From: Bacillota bacterium
GTDB lineage: Bacteria > Bacillota > Clostridia > Acetivibrionales > DTU013
Length of the DNA: 63,730 nt
Direction: 5' to 3'
NCBI GenBank assembly: GCA_023418915.1
Contig: JAEZYU010000019.1
Coordinates: 1-63,730 of the forward strand
Part shown: one piece after another, positions 1-8,887 of the stretch
Position numbering within the stretch: position 1 is the stretch's first letter
Layout: every line of letters starts with the position of its first letter
The notes under the pieces: generated by a model
Database searches by the model: none
Seen by the model: only the letters and a program-made list of their open reading frames with translations
What the model was told of the DNA's origin: nothing
Program-made: the position numbers and the translations under genes

Positions 1-19
1 ACTGCGCCGGGACAGGACC

Positions 20-62
20 GGGGACGGGCGGGACAGAACCTGCCCCTGTCCCGCCCGTCCCC
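20..62. repeat. GC-rich perfect hairpin
   Basis: A 17-bp perfect inverted repeat (GGGGACGGGCGGGACAG at 20-36, its complement at 46-62) with a 9-nt loop. It is far more GC-rich than its surroundings and lies just past the 3' end of the leftward kinase gene. It resembles REP-like GGGACGGG repeats of clostridial genomes and may end transcription, though no T-run follows on the minus strand. Confidence 0.6.
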
Positions 63-86
63 TGCCCCGCCTGTCTTGGAATTCCC

Positions 87-1394
87 TTATTTAGGGGAAT
101 ATTTCAAGCCTGAACCTGAGAATGGGATCATGATTTTTAGAGTAAATAGGCCGTCCCTGGCGCTGAAAATCGCCTGCCCGCCGTGGGCATCGGCGATAGC
201 CGCGATGCTGCGAGTTCCGTAGCCATGTCCCTCCAGGGATGCTTGGGGAAGTCCGCCTTTCATTGAAATCACACCCGCGTAGGGGTTTTCTATTGAAACC
301 AGAAGATTGGCCTTATGTACAGTGGCCTTTACAGACACTGTCCTGCGCTCCGGTTCGCGGCAATTGGCGGCGGCGGAAACGGCGTTTTCGAGACCGTTCG
401 AGAGCAAAGAGCAAAGCTCGGTGTCACTTAACGGTATTGGACCCGGCAGCTTTGCGTCCACCGTCATCTTAACTCCCGTTTGCCTGGCCTTTGTAAAAAA
501 GGTTGACAAAATCAAATTTATAGTCTCGTTTTCGCAAAAACGGATCGGGGTGATCGCATCCGTATCGGACTGCGCAATATTCAGATACGTTTTGATCTTT
601 TCTGTACTGCCTTCGGAAGCCATGCCCTGTAAAATCGCAAAATGATGGCGCATGTCGTGGCGGTAGGCGGCAGCGATATTCTGCATCCTTCGCAGGGACT
701 CTAGCTCTGAATGCGCACCGTGGAGCTGCGCAGCCAGCATATCCCGCTCTCTGTTGGCAAGCGCCTGCTTTTGCATTTCGATGTAGTGGAGGATAATAAA
801 AACGAAATAGACGATCGATAACACAGATGGCATGAACTGGACCGCTCCCTTTACTCCTTTGTAAAGAAGATCGGTGTAGACCGTGGTAATGTAATCGAAT
901 AGGTAGAAAAACAACGGAACAGTGCCGAGCAGGACGCAGGACTTTTTGGATCTCTCCATTAGCTGACGCAGAGTACCTGCCACATGTTTTTGAAAGAGGT
1001 AATATGCCAAAAATACGGCAGCGATATAGCATATATGCTCGCCGAGTTCGCTGCTGAAGACTGCGCCCCCAATACTGCCGATCCAGCGCGGCACCTGACA
1101 GCAAAGGTAGCCTGAGAGTACACTGACGATAGATACCAACCAAGGACGCTTCAGATATAATGTGAGAAAAAGAAGCATCGGCAGGTGGATAATAAGGGGA
1201 TATAGCTTTGACGTCAAATCTATTCCAAATAGCCACCAGCAGAAGTATTGCACAAAAAGGAGGAACATGCAATAGAAGCCAACAGCAATATTGTTCTTCC
1301 GTGTACGTTCCATGCCTGCAAAGCAGACCGAGAGAACCACTCCGAAGAGCAGAGAAAAACCAAATCTGATAAGTCCGATGTAAGTTGTTATCAT
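87..1394 (-). CDS. AgrC-like GHKL sensor histidine kinase
   Basis: Membrane sensor kinase of 435 aa. The N-terminal half (about residues 1-205) is a run of hydrophobic segments typical of a polytopic peptide- or signal-sensing domain. A coiled linker leads to the H-box around residue 245 (AYRHDMRHHFAIL), with the phosphoacceptor His, and a C-terminal GHKL ATPase domain with N-box (NGLENAV) and a glycine-rich GHGYGTRS segment. Its ATG overlaps the stop of the upstream response regulator (ATGA), so the two are translationally coupled. Known members of this family pair with LytTR regulators in quorum sensing or bacteriocin control. No AgrB or AgrD gene is visible here, so the signal is unknown. 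Confidence 0.9.
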   Translation of the reverse strand: MITTYIGLIRFGFSLLFGVVLSVCFAGMERTRKNNIAVGFYCMFLLFVQYFCWWLFGIDLTSKLYPLIIHLPMLLFLTLYLKRPWLVSIVSVLSGYLCCQVPRWIGSIGGAVFSSELGEHICYIAAVFLAYYLFQKHVAGTLRQLMERSKKSCVLLGTVPLFFYLFDYITTVYTDLLYKGVKGAVQFMPSVLSIVYFVFIILHYIEMQKQALANRERDMLAAQLHGAHSELESLRRMQNIAAAYRHDMRHHFAILQGMASEGSTEKIKTYLNIAQSDTDAITPIRFCENETINLILSTFFTKARQTGVKMTVDAKLPGPIPLSDTELCSLLSNGLENAVSAAANCREPERRTVSVKATVHKANLLVSIENPYAGVISMKGGLPQASLEGHGYGTRSIAAIADAHGGQAIFSARDGLFTLKIMIPFSGSGLKYSPK

Positions 1395-2140
1395 TCAGTA
1401 CCGCCTCTCATATCCTGCACCATCTCTTCCGCCTCGGAGAACAGGAACTGTGTATAGGCAGTCCGCACCTGAGGATAGGCAGCTCTGGACACGGGCACAC
1501 GCCTCTCCGACACGGTGAGGAGTTCTCCCTGCCGCAGTTCTTGTACCCACTGCAGATTCACGAGATAGGAGCGATGCACCTTCATAAAACCGGATCTTTT
1601 CAGCAGGGTCTGTTCAAAGTCCGCCAGTTTGCCCGGTACCTCCCGTGTGCTGCCGTCTGTAAGAAAAAAGTAAAGCTTTTTTGCGCTGACCTCTATGTAC
1701 TCAATTTTCGTATAAGGGAGGCTGAATGCGCTGGAGTGGGTTTTAATGAGCAGGGCATCCTCCGGCTTCTTGAAATCGTCCATCAGCCTGTCCAGGATAG
1801 GGGAAAGCCGTTCCTCTGAAGCGGGCTTTAAAAGATAATAGTATGCTCGCACGCTGTAGCTCTCCACTGCGTATTCAGGCGAGGAAGTCAGGAACACGAT
1901 CTGTACCCGGCTGTTGCGCTCACGGATCTCCCGGGCTGCTTGCATACCGTTGATACCGGGCATCAGCATATCAAGCAGCAGCAGATCGTAATCCCTGCTG
2001 TCCATGGAGGCTAAAAGCTCTGAGGCACTCTGGAAACTCGCATAGGAAAGTTCCGCATTCCGGCTATGCCGGTACGATTCCAGCAATGAAGCGATCTGCA
2101 GCAGATCCCGTATATCATCATCACAAATAGCGATCCTCAG
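1391..2140 (-). CDS. LytTR-family response regulator (AgrA-like)
   Basis: Response regulator with an N-terminal CheY-like receiver and C-terminal LytTR DNA-binding domain. The receiver keeps the acidic cluster (CDDD) and the phosphoacceptor Asp in LLLLDMLMPG; the LytTR part contains MKVHRSYLVNLQ. The first in-frame ATG/GTG/TTG choice would delete beta-strand 1 and the acidic pocket. I therefore place the start at a CTG (complement of 2138-2140), preceded by a GAGGAGG Shine-Dalgarno at about 8 nt and giving LRIAICDDD at the N terminus; an in-frame stop lies a few codons upstream. It is cotranscribed with the kinase and likely phosphorylated by it. The start is inferred; the family call is solid. 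Confidence 0.88.
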   Translation of the reverse strand: MRIAICDDDIRDLLQIASLLESYRHSRNAELSYASFQSASELLASMDSRDYDLLLLDMLMPGINGMQAAREIRERNSRVQIVFLTSSPEYAVESYSVRAYYYLLKPASEERLSPILDRLMDDFKKPEDALLIKTHSSAFSLPYTKIEYIEVSAKKLYFFLTDGSTREVPGKLADFEQTLLKRSGFMKVHRSYLVNLQWVQELRQGELLTVSERRVPVSRAAYPQVRTAYTQFLFSEAEEMVQDMRGGTE

Positions 2141-2248
2141 CCGGCCCGCCTCCTCAATTTTTGTTTACATAACATTTTACTGTAAATTGTAAGCTACTTC
2201 AAGGCTAAAAAACACAACGCCCAGACAATTATTTTGAAATTCGTGGCC

Positions 2249-2296
2249 AATAAGTGTCTAAGTGTCGTGCCAGGCACCTCAAAAGGCACCTAAAAT
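2249..2296. repeat. Half copy of the dispersed GGTGCC/GTGTCGTGCC repeat
   Basis: One arm only: AATAAGTGTCTAAGTGTCGT followed by GCCAGGCACC, then an extra GGCACCTAAAAT. The same arm plus extra tail occurs at 22058-22107. It lies upstream of the frameshifted gene at 2411. The opposite arm is missing, so no hairpin can form. Confidence 0.8.
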
Positions 2297-2410
2297 ATTA
2301 ATATATTGGAATGACTGGAAAAATGGTTTATACTATGTGACAGATGAACCCTTCAAAGCATCCAACACAAAGAATAGGCATGTAGAATTCGTATCGGAGG
2401 CTGAACTATT

Positions 2411-4394
2411 ATGCAGATCGTTCTTACGGCACGAAATAAAAACAATAGCAGTATAGAGTATGTGCTGCTGGAAAATGAAGGTTTACAGGGAAAAATCGAA
2501 AACGACGGGCGGCAACGGGTCTTTGCTTAATCCTTATAGAATACAGATAACGATATCAAATCGGACAAAAAGAAACTGGGAAGGTGTAATACATACAGAG
2601 TTCCTTTTTGACAAAAAAAATCCCCGTTTTTTCCTTCCCGGATTTATATATGGAAGAAACAGAGGAGAAGCTCCTCTGGATGTGAGAAATGAATTCCCGA
2701 GACTTCGGGAAGGAGACATGCAAAGACCGGCTTCCCCCTGGTGGATGGTTCGCAGCGATCGACTTTCACACCCGGCGGCTTTCGCATACGATCAGGGAAA
2801 GTTATACGGCTTGTCTGCCAGTCCATATTTCGTCGTACGAAACAATACAAAAACTGCATGGAATCCCTGCAATAAAGGAGATTTCTTTCAATATACAGGA
2901 TTTACATGTTCTTTGGAAAAAGGCAGCATCGGGTATACGCTTGGATACGAAAATGCACCCTGGCTGTTTATTGAGTCACAAAACATAAAGGAACGCATGC
3001 CGCTTGGTCAAAACTGTTTCATGATCCAATGCGGAGAAGACATAGCATTCGAGATACTGATGTATGATTTGAAGGCGGAAGATGAACGGAGCTTTTACAA
3101 AGCAATACAGGCTGTTTACGAACTGTATTATGAAAAGCCGCGCAATTCCGGTGAAATTAGTACTGCTGTTTCCGATATTGCTTATGCTATCTTTAATGAC
3201 GCCTGGATCGAAGAAGATAAAAACTATTCCGGGTTTGTATTTGATAAGCCGGATGGAACTTTAAGCTACAATAAGCTTTCTTCCATCAGCTGGACAAATG
3301 GACTTGCTGTTGCGGTTCCAATGATGCTGGCGTCTTATCGTTTGAACGATGAGAATATGAGAAATCAGGCACTGACATGCATAGATAATATTGTACAATG
3401 CTCGATCAATCCGAATTCCGGATTGCCATACGAAACTTTCAGCAATGGTCAGTGGAGTAACCGGGGGTGGTGGTTCGACAGAATGCACACACCGGGTCAT
3501 TCTTCTTATCTGGTAGGGCAAGCCCTTTACTATCTACTAAAAGCATACGATTATGAAAAACGGGAAAAGAATTGTGAACACCATGATTGGTTGGAATTTA
3601 CAAGGAATGTTATTTTGAAAATTGAAAGAACGAAGAATACAGACTATGAGTATCCCTATATATTCTCAGAAAAGACAGGGGCAGGTTTAGAATATGATTC
3701 TATGGCAGGAGCCTGGTGTATGGCAGCAGTAGCATATTACAGCCTGCTTGAGAAAGACACTGCTTTTTTGGATGAGCTTAAGAACAGCGAATCGCACTAC
3801 TATGATTTCTTTATCAAAAGGGCTGAATGCTATGGCTGCCCGCTGGATACGGATAAAGCTGTTGATTCAGAAGGAGTTCTGGCCTATATAAGAGCAGTCC
3901 GAAGGATGCATCAGTTAACAGGTGAAAAAATATATATAGAGCATCTTCGTGATGCCCTATATTATGAGTTTTCATTTAAGTTCTGCTACAACTCGCCTGT
4001 AAAGACGCCTCCATTAAGTAAAACAGGCTGGTCAAGCTGCGGAGGGAGTATTACCTCTGTAGCCAACCCGCATATACATCCGATGTCCAGCACTATTACT
4101 GATGAAATGCTTTACTATGTAAGGTTGGAGAAAGATGCGTATGTAGAAAACCGGCTGAAGGACACCATAATGTGGAGCTGCCAGACATATAACAGATTCG
4201 ATAAGGAATACGATTATGGAAAAAAAGGATGGATGTCGGAAAGGTTCTGCCATTGCGAAGGTCTGACGGTTGAAAAGTATCCTGATGGAAGCCCATCCAG
4301 TACATGGTTTGCATTAATGCCCTGGGCAGGAGGCTGCATTTTGGAAGGCTTGAGCGGGGATTGCTGGGAAGGTGAAATCGCGATACCGAATTAA
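2411..4394 (+). CDS. Six-hairpin (alpha/alpha)6-type carbohydrate-active protein, frameshifted near N terminus
   Basis: A large intracellular protein (no signal peptide) of about 660 aa. The N-terminal 110 residues look like a beta-sandwich; the rest is rich in helices with Trp/His/Asp motifs (SISWTNGLAVAVP, WWFDRMHTPGHSSYL, MAGAWCMAAVAYY) typical of six-hairpin glycosidases and lyases. I could not assign a GH number. Translation most plausibly starts at ATG 2411 after GGAGG (9-nt spacing), giving MQIVLTARNKNNSSIEYVLL, but that frame stops at 2528-2530. The remainder, from about 2505 onward, reads in the next frame (NPYRIQITISNRTKRNWEG), which is open to 4394. One extra base between about 2505 and 2528 explains this. 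A shorter reading from 2460 lacks a Shine-Dalgarno and begins with an unnatural basic stretch. Confidence 0.6.
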
Positions 4395-4499
4395 TGGCAA
4401 ATGGCAGGCAGCTCCCACTGCCATGAAATGATTATGTGGATAATTGCAAAACATAGTATAATAGGAATAGTTATTTCTATAGAATGGGAGTTGCTAATA

Positions 4500-5651
4500 G
4501 TGAAGGTTTTGTTATTGACGTTGACAGCGGGACAGGGTCACAATTCCACAAGCTTTGCCTTGGCTAAGTACCTTGAAACACAGGGCTTGGATTGTACTGT
4601 ACTTGATACATATAAGTATTTGAGCAAGTTGATTGGAGATATAATAGATTACGGCTATACATCCATGGCCAGGCATTCTCCGGAATTACATCTGCTTATG
4701 TATGACAAGGCTGAAAAGGATTCCTCAAATGAGAAAATTCGCAAGACATATTTACCCTACACGATTGCAGAAGCATCAAAGAAAAAAATGCAAAAGTACA
4801 TCAATCTAAAAAAACCTGACGCTATCGTCTGTACACATATTTTCACTGCCATCATAATTACACAAATGAGGCGGGATGGCATCCTGGACAGAGAAATACC
4901 GGTTTTGGGCATTGTAACTGATTTTACACTGCATCCTTTTTGGGAAGATACAGTTCTGGATTACTATGTAGTAGCCAATGAACTGCTGCTTTATGCAGCA
5001 CAGAGAAAGGGAATCAGTTGTGATAAGCTATTGCCTTTTGGTATCCCTGTTAAGGAGAAATTTTCCAAGGATATACCAATATCAGAAGCACGGAACCATC
5101 TGAACCTGAAGGATAAAACGACTATGCTGCTGATATCAAGCAGCGTTGGATTCGGAAATATTCCGGAGCTTCTATCTGATATCGACAAAGTTCCTATGGA
5201 TTTTCAAACCGTTATTATATGCGGGCGCAACAAGCGACTATCCAAAAAGATCAGGGACACCATTTACAGCAAGGAAGTTATAGTTGTGGATTACGTAGAT
5301 AATATGGAGCTTTATATGGATGCTGCGGACGTTATTATTACCAAGCCAGGTGGTCTTACGGTATCCGAAGTGCTGGCAAAGAGAAGGACGCTTATTATTA
5401 CCGATCCGATCCCCGGTGTGGAAAACCGCAATACCTACTTCCTTATAAATAATAATCTGGCTGTCTATGCCGGAAAATACGCAAGAATCGATGATGTAAT
5501 CATGCAGCTTTTTACACATCCCGAAAAGTTAAGCCAAATGAAGTGTGCTCAGGAATTGTATGGCAAAAGGCATAGTGCTAAAGCCACAGGGGACTTCATT
5601 ATCAAGCTGATAAACCAAAGCTCCTCATGTGCTGATGATCCTTTAGCTTAA
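4500..5651 (+). CDS. MGDG synthase-like / UgtP-type diacylglycerol glycosyltransferase
   Basis: About 383 aa, GT28 fold with an N-terminal MGDG-synthase domain. It starts VKVLLLTLTAGQGHNSTSFA, where GQGH is the family's lipid/acceptor loop, and the C-terminal half has the nucleotide-sugar region ADVIITKPGGLTVSEVLAKR. Relatives transfer glucose or galactose to diacylglycerol, or GlcNAc to lipid II (MurG), at the inner membrane face. The start is GTG 4500 with GGGAG 9 nt upstream; longer in-frame starts add a non-conserved leader. A TATAAT lies at 4457-4462, without a clear -35. A small inverted repeat (ATGGCAG/CTGCCAT) follows the preceding gene. Confidence 0.82.
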   Translation: MKVLLLTLTAGQGHNSTSFALAKYLETQGLDCTVLDTYKYLSKLIGDIIDYGYTSMARHSPELHLLMYDKAEKDSSNEKIRKTYLPYTIAEASKKKMQKYINLKKPDAIVCTHIFTAIIITQMRRDGILDREIPVLGIVTDFTLHPFWEDTVLDYYVVANELLLYAAQRKGISCDKLLPFGIPVKEKFSKDIPISEARNHLNLKDKTTMLLISSSVGFGNIPELLSDIDKVPMDFQTVIICGRNKRLSKKIRDTIYSKEVIVVDYVDNMELYMDAADVIITKPGGLTVSEVLAKRRTLIITDPIPGVENRNTYFLINNNLAVYAGKYARIDDVIMQLFTHPEKLSQMKCAQELYGKRHSAKATGDFIIKLINQSSSCADDPLA

Positions 5652-5779
5652 TAATAGCAAATGATTGCTATATTCAATCTGAAATTGAGCTATTACTTTA
5701 CAAGGGAAGATGATAGTGTAAAGCAGCTTATGAAAAACGGTGCAAAACACTATCTGAAGTAAATTCGGGAGGAATCGAT

Positions 5780-6094
5780 ATGAAAAAAGTGAAGATAACG
5801 GTAATGAAACAAACGGTTTATCAAGAATTGATAGACAAATATGAAAATCCCATACAGCACGCTTGTGGTATGAAAATCGGGCAGGTTTTTGTCGCCAATG
5901 GGTGGGAAAGACCTGAAGGAATGTGCGAAAGTGCATGGGAGAGCATGTCTGCCTTTGTGATGACGCTTGCCCACGGCGGGGAGGATTTCTATAAGGGCTG
6001 GATGAAGAATAAGAAGTCGGCAATGATTTCGTGTAATGACGGCTTCCGTCCGGTGAGCTTTTTGATCGAGACACTGGATGAGGATGCGTTATAG
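5780..6094 (+). CDS. TIGR04076 family protein
   Basis: A 104-aa cytosolic protein of the TIGR04076 family, with the characteristic segments VKITVMKQTVYQELIDKY, a conserved Cys (HACGMKIGQVF), FVMTLAHGGEDFYKGWM and ISCNDGFRPVSF. Its length matches the family. The start at ATG 5780 is supported by GGGAGG. The function of the family is unknown; two conserved Cys residues suggest metal or redox chemistry, but that is inference. It stands alone between the glycosyltransferase and a leftward MFS gene. Confidence 0.85.
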   Translation: MKKVKITVMKQTVYQELIDKYENPIQHACGMKIGQVFVANGWERPEGMCESAWESMSAFVMTLAHGGEDFYKGWMKNKKSAMISCNDGFRPVSFLIETLDEDAL

Positions 6095-6099
6095 CAATA

Positions 6100-7329
6100 C
6101 TAAAGTGTCGAACTCCGATTAACTGGATACCGATTTGCTTTTAACTCATAAACACTGAAAATAACCATGACAGAAACCAGTAAAACAGCTATACAGTAGA
6201 ACATTGTTGCATAACCGAACATATCGGAGATTTTACCTCCAATGATTGGGCCAAGTCCCTGTCCGATATCAGCGCCGATATAAAATGTACTTGTTGCAAT
6301 TCCAACTTTAGCCGGTGAGACTTTTTTGATACATGCGGATTGCAGAGAAATCTGTCCGCCGCCCTGCCCAATGGCTTTCAAAACCGCAGCGATCATCATG
6401 ATGAAAAAGCCTGAGGTTTTCCCGGCAATTAGCATAGATATTGCAGTGAGCAACAGAGATATGTCTACTATTATAAGAAGCCTCGCCTTATCGGCAATCC
6501 TGCCAATGGTAAGCCTCATAAAGAACAGTACAATCGCATTTACCGAGAAAAAGAGAGCTATGTTTGGAATGGAACGCTCTGCTCCTACAAGGACAAGGAA
6601 GGAGTTTACAATTCCGTTTCCCAGTGAAAACAGACCTGCAACGAGCGCATATAGAATACATTCCTTTGCAATAAGGTTGTCGAAGGTTATTCTTTTACGT
6701 TTTCTACCGGGTTCAGGCATTTCTTGCACCGTCTGGATGACATCGTATTTCTTGACGGAATTGTATTTAAAGAAATAAATGAGAATGATCACTGCAGCAA
6801 ATGTTAGTAAAGCAATAATAAGAAACAGTGTCTGGTAGCCGAACATATCTTTTATACTAATCCCGATACTTGGTCCTACAACCTGAGACATAATCTGACC
6901 CAGCCCAAAGTATCCAAGTCCCTGACCCATGTTTTTATCCGGGATATATTCACTGGCAAGTGCAAGATTTGCTGTACCGCTGATGCCAAACGCCAGACCG
7001 TGTAATATCCTCACGACAAAAAACATGCTTAAACTCGGAGCCAGTAAGTATCCAAGCATGGAGACGCCTATCAGAACTGTGGACAATACACATAGGGTCT
7101 TTTTATTGAAGATGTCTGCGGCGTATCCGCTAAGTGGCCTGCTGAACAAAGCCGAGATGGAAAATACTCCTGCGACGGTCCCCGCCATGGTTAATTTTGA
7201 GCCAAGCTCGACTGCGTAAGAGGACACTAGTGTGGATATCATACTATAACCAAAGGAAGTTATTAAGCTTATGAATATCAGTAAAATAAATTTTTTATTA
7301 AGAAGCTTTTCCGGTTTTTTATGTTCCAA
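6100..7329 (-). CDS. MFS transporter, 12-TM
   Basis: A 409-aa major facilitator with twelve predicted membrane segments in two six-helix halves joined by a basic cytoplasmic loop (PEPGRKRKRITFDN). The signature SRPLSGYAADIFNKK between TM2 and TM3 fits the MFS loop 2-3 motif. It starts at TTG 7329 with GAGG upstream. It diverges from the LacI-type gene at 7618, and the shared intergenic region carries TGCTA/TAGCA motifs, so it may belong to the same regulon. The substrate is unknown (drug or sugar efflux are the usual roles). Confidence 0.85.
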   Translation of the reverse strand: MEHKKPEKLLNKKFILLIFISLITSFGYSMISTLVSSYAVELGSKLTMAGTVAGVFSISALFSRPLSGYAADIFNKKTLCVLSTVLIGVSMLGYLLAPSLSMFFVVRILHGLAFGISGTANLALASEYIPDKNMGQGLGYFGLGQIMSQVVGPSIGISIKDMFGYQTLFLIIALLTFAAVIILIYFFKYNSVKKYDVIQTVQEMPEPGRKRKRITFDNLIAKECILYALVAGLFSLGNGIVNSFLVLVGAERSIPNIALFFSVNAIVLFFMRLTIGRIADKARLLIIVDISLLLTAISMLIAGKTSGFFIMMIAAVLKAIGQGGGQISLQSACIKKVSPAKVGIATSTFYIGADIGQGLGPIIGGKISDMFGYATMFYCIAVLLVSVMVIFSVYELKANRYPVNRSSTL

Positions 7330-7352
7330 ATGTATATACCTCGTTTAGTTTT

Positions 7353-7376
7353 TATGCTAATAGCACTTTCGATTTA
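7353..7376. promoter_or_regulatory. Candidate LacI-type operator half-sites (MFS promoter)
   Basis: TGCTAATAGCA (11-bp palindrome) followed by TTTAGCA sits just upstream of the MFS start. The same TGCTA/TAGCA elements occur at the regulator's own promoter and at the solute-binding-protein promoter. Assignment to the LacI protein is inference. Confidence 0.4.
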
Positions 7377-7549
7377 GCACGAAGATAAAAAATAAAAACC
7401 CTTTCGAGCAAATTTTTATTGTATAGCCTTACCTTAACTAATATAATACCTGAGTGACAATAAGTCAATTACTTTATTTTTGTGTTTTTCATTATGGTAC
7501 ATATGTTTCTGCTAATTATAGAAGGTTTTACTACTTATTAGTAAATATA

Positions 7550-7596
7550 TTGACACAAAAAAAATAAGTAGTAGAATTAATTTAGCAGCTTTTTAG
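7550..7596 (+). promoter_or_regulatory. Promoter of the LacI-type gene with overlapping operator
   Basis: TTGACA at 7550-7555, 16-nt spacer, TAGAAT at 7572-7577: a good sigma-A promoter. TTAGCAGCTTTTTAGCA immediately downstream overlaps the expected start of transcription and repeats the TTTAGCA motif, which suggests autorepression. Confidence 0.65.
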
Positions 7597-7617
7597 CAAG
7601 AGGATTTAGGAGGTATA

Positions 7618-8679
7618 ATGATGGAAAAATCTACGGTTCAAATAAAACATATTGCAGAACAGTTGGGTATATCCCAGAGCACGGTGTCCGTTGTCCTCAA
7701 CGGGCGGGGAGATAAAATACGTATTTCCAAGGCTACACAGAAGCAAGTTTTGGAAGCCGCAAAGGATATGAATTATCAGCCGAACATATACGCCAGAAGG
7801 CTTCGCGGAGCCGGCACAAAGCAGGCAGGGCAAATCATATCAATTTTCTGGAATACAAAGTACAACGACGACTTGGGAAAGTTTTTTAAGGGTGCTTCGA
7901 TCGCTATTGAGAAAAACAGCTATAACATTGAGTTTATGGTGCAGCTTTTTGAAGAAGATCATCTCGATCAACTGGAGGATTTGATGTCGTCACAGAAATA
8001 CAATGGGATCATAGTATGCGCACCAGGGGAACATGATATTGAATTTTTAAGTAATGCGACGTTTGATATACCGCTTGTCTTATCTAACAAAGGTAATAGC
8101 AAATATAGTGGTATCTATACCGACAATTTTGAAACCGGCAGGAATTGCGCAAAATTATTTGCAGAAAACGGACATAAAAAAGTTGGCGTGATCGGAGTAT
8201 CTCGAAAGGGCAGCGGTTCGGCGGTAAGACGATTTGGGTTCATGGATGAATGTGAACGTCTTGGAATTGAAATAAAGAATGAATGGGTAACCGAATCACA
8301 GGACTACGATATTACCGGTGGATATCAATGCGCAAAAAAGATTGTTGACTGCCAAAATGTACCGACAGGATTACCGACGGGAATTTTTATATTGTCGGAC
8401 ACTCAGGCGATTGGTGCCATGATAGCCTTCAAGGACCATAATGTAAGAATACCGGAAGACATTGAAATACTCGCCTACGGTAATAATGATATGTTTGAAA
8501 TGATTTCTCCCAAAATTTCATCGGTAGGAGTTTCTAGGGAGATAATGGCGGAAAATGCCGTAAACCTATTAATGACAAAGATAGAGAATAATATCACGGA
8601 TCCCATTAGCAGAGTTCTTGTACCGGAATATATATTCAGGGAAAGTTTCGGCACAAATGAGCTAAATTTAGCAAAATAA
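7618..8679 (+). CDS. LacI/GalR family transcriptional regulator
   Basis: About 353 aa. The N-terminal LacI helix-turn-helix (IKHIAEQLGISQSTVSVVLN) and hinge helix (YQPNIYARRLRG) are followed by a periplasmic-binding-protein-like effector domain with the usual regions (NGIIVCAPG, YTDNFETGRNCAKLF, FILSDTQAIGAMIA). It starts at ATG 7618 or 7621; the second has better spacing to AGGAGG. It sits at the head of a sugar-uptake and esterase cluster transcribed in the same direction and probably controls it through TGCTA/TAGCA sites. The inducer is unknown; a galactoside- or mannan-derived sugar is inferred from the GH27 gene downstream. Confidence 0.93.
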   Translation: MMEKSTVQIKHIAEQLGISQSTVSVVLNGRGDKIRISKATQKQVLEAAKDMNYQPNIYARRLRGAGTKQAGQIISIFWNTKYNDDLGKFFKGASIAIEKNSYNIEFMVQLFEEDHLDQLEDLMSSQKYNGIIVCAPGEHDIEFLSNATFDIPLVLSNKGNSKYSGIYTDNFETGRNCAKLFAENGHKKVGVIGVSRKGSGSAVRRFGFMDECERLGIEIKNEWVTESQDYDITGGYQCAKKIVDCQNVPTGLPTGIFILSDTQAIGAMIAFKDHNVRIPEDIEILAYGNNDMFEMISPKISSVGVSREIMAENAVNLLMTKIENNITDPISRVLVPEYIFRESFGTNELNLAK

Positions 8680-8814
8680 TCTTTTTTGCAAATCTTGATA
8701 TCAAATAGAATATCGAAGTCTAATTTTCAAAAAAAATGAGTGTAAAATATCTGTAGAACATGTAAAGCTCTGAGTATAGGCTGTATGAGAGATAAATGGC
8801 AAACTAAAAACCTA

Positions 8815-8843
8815 TTGACAACTTTTTTTACGAATAGTATAAT
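8815..8843 (+). promoter_or_regulatory. Strong sigma-A promoter of the ABC importer operon
   Basis: TTGACA at 8815-8820, 17-nt spacer, TATAAT at 8838-8843, both exact consensus. It drives the solute-binding protein gene at 8888 and probably the genes to about 15.85 kb. Confidence 0.8.
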
Positions 8844-8848
8844 GACAA

Positions 8849-8866
8849 TGCTAAAACAAAGTAGCA
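8849..8866. promoter_or_regulatory. Candidate LacI-type operator
   Basis: TGCTA-N8-TAGCA (TGCTAAAACAAAGTAGCA) lies immediately after the -10 box, where a repressor would block initiation. The motif is shared with 7353-7376 and 7578-7596. Confidence 0.5.
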
Positions 8867-8887
8867 AATTTAGGAGGTTAACAAGTT

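Noticed and set aside
2262..2456. A 64-codon frame beginning MSCQAP before the six-hairpin gene
   Set aside because: It also starts inside the dispersed repeat; the better-supported start at 2411 lies in another frame with a Shine-Dalgarno.
5661..5762. 33-aa frame MIAIFNLKLSYYF... before the TIGR04076 gene
   Set aside because: No Shine-Dalgarno and no recognisable family; possibly a decayed tail of a lost gene, but not supportable as a gene.
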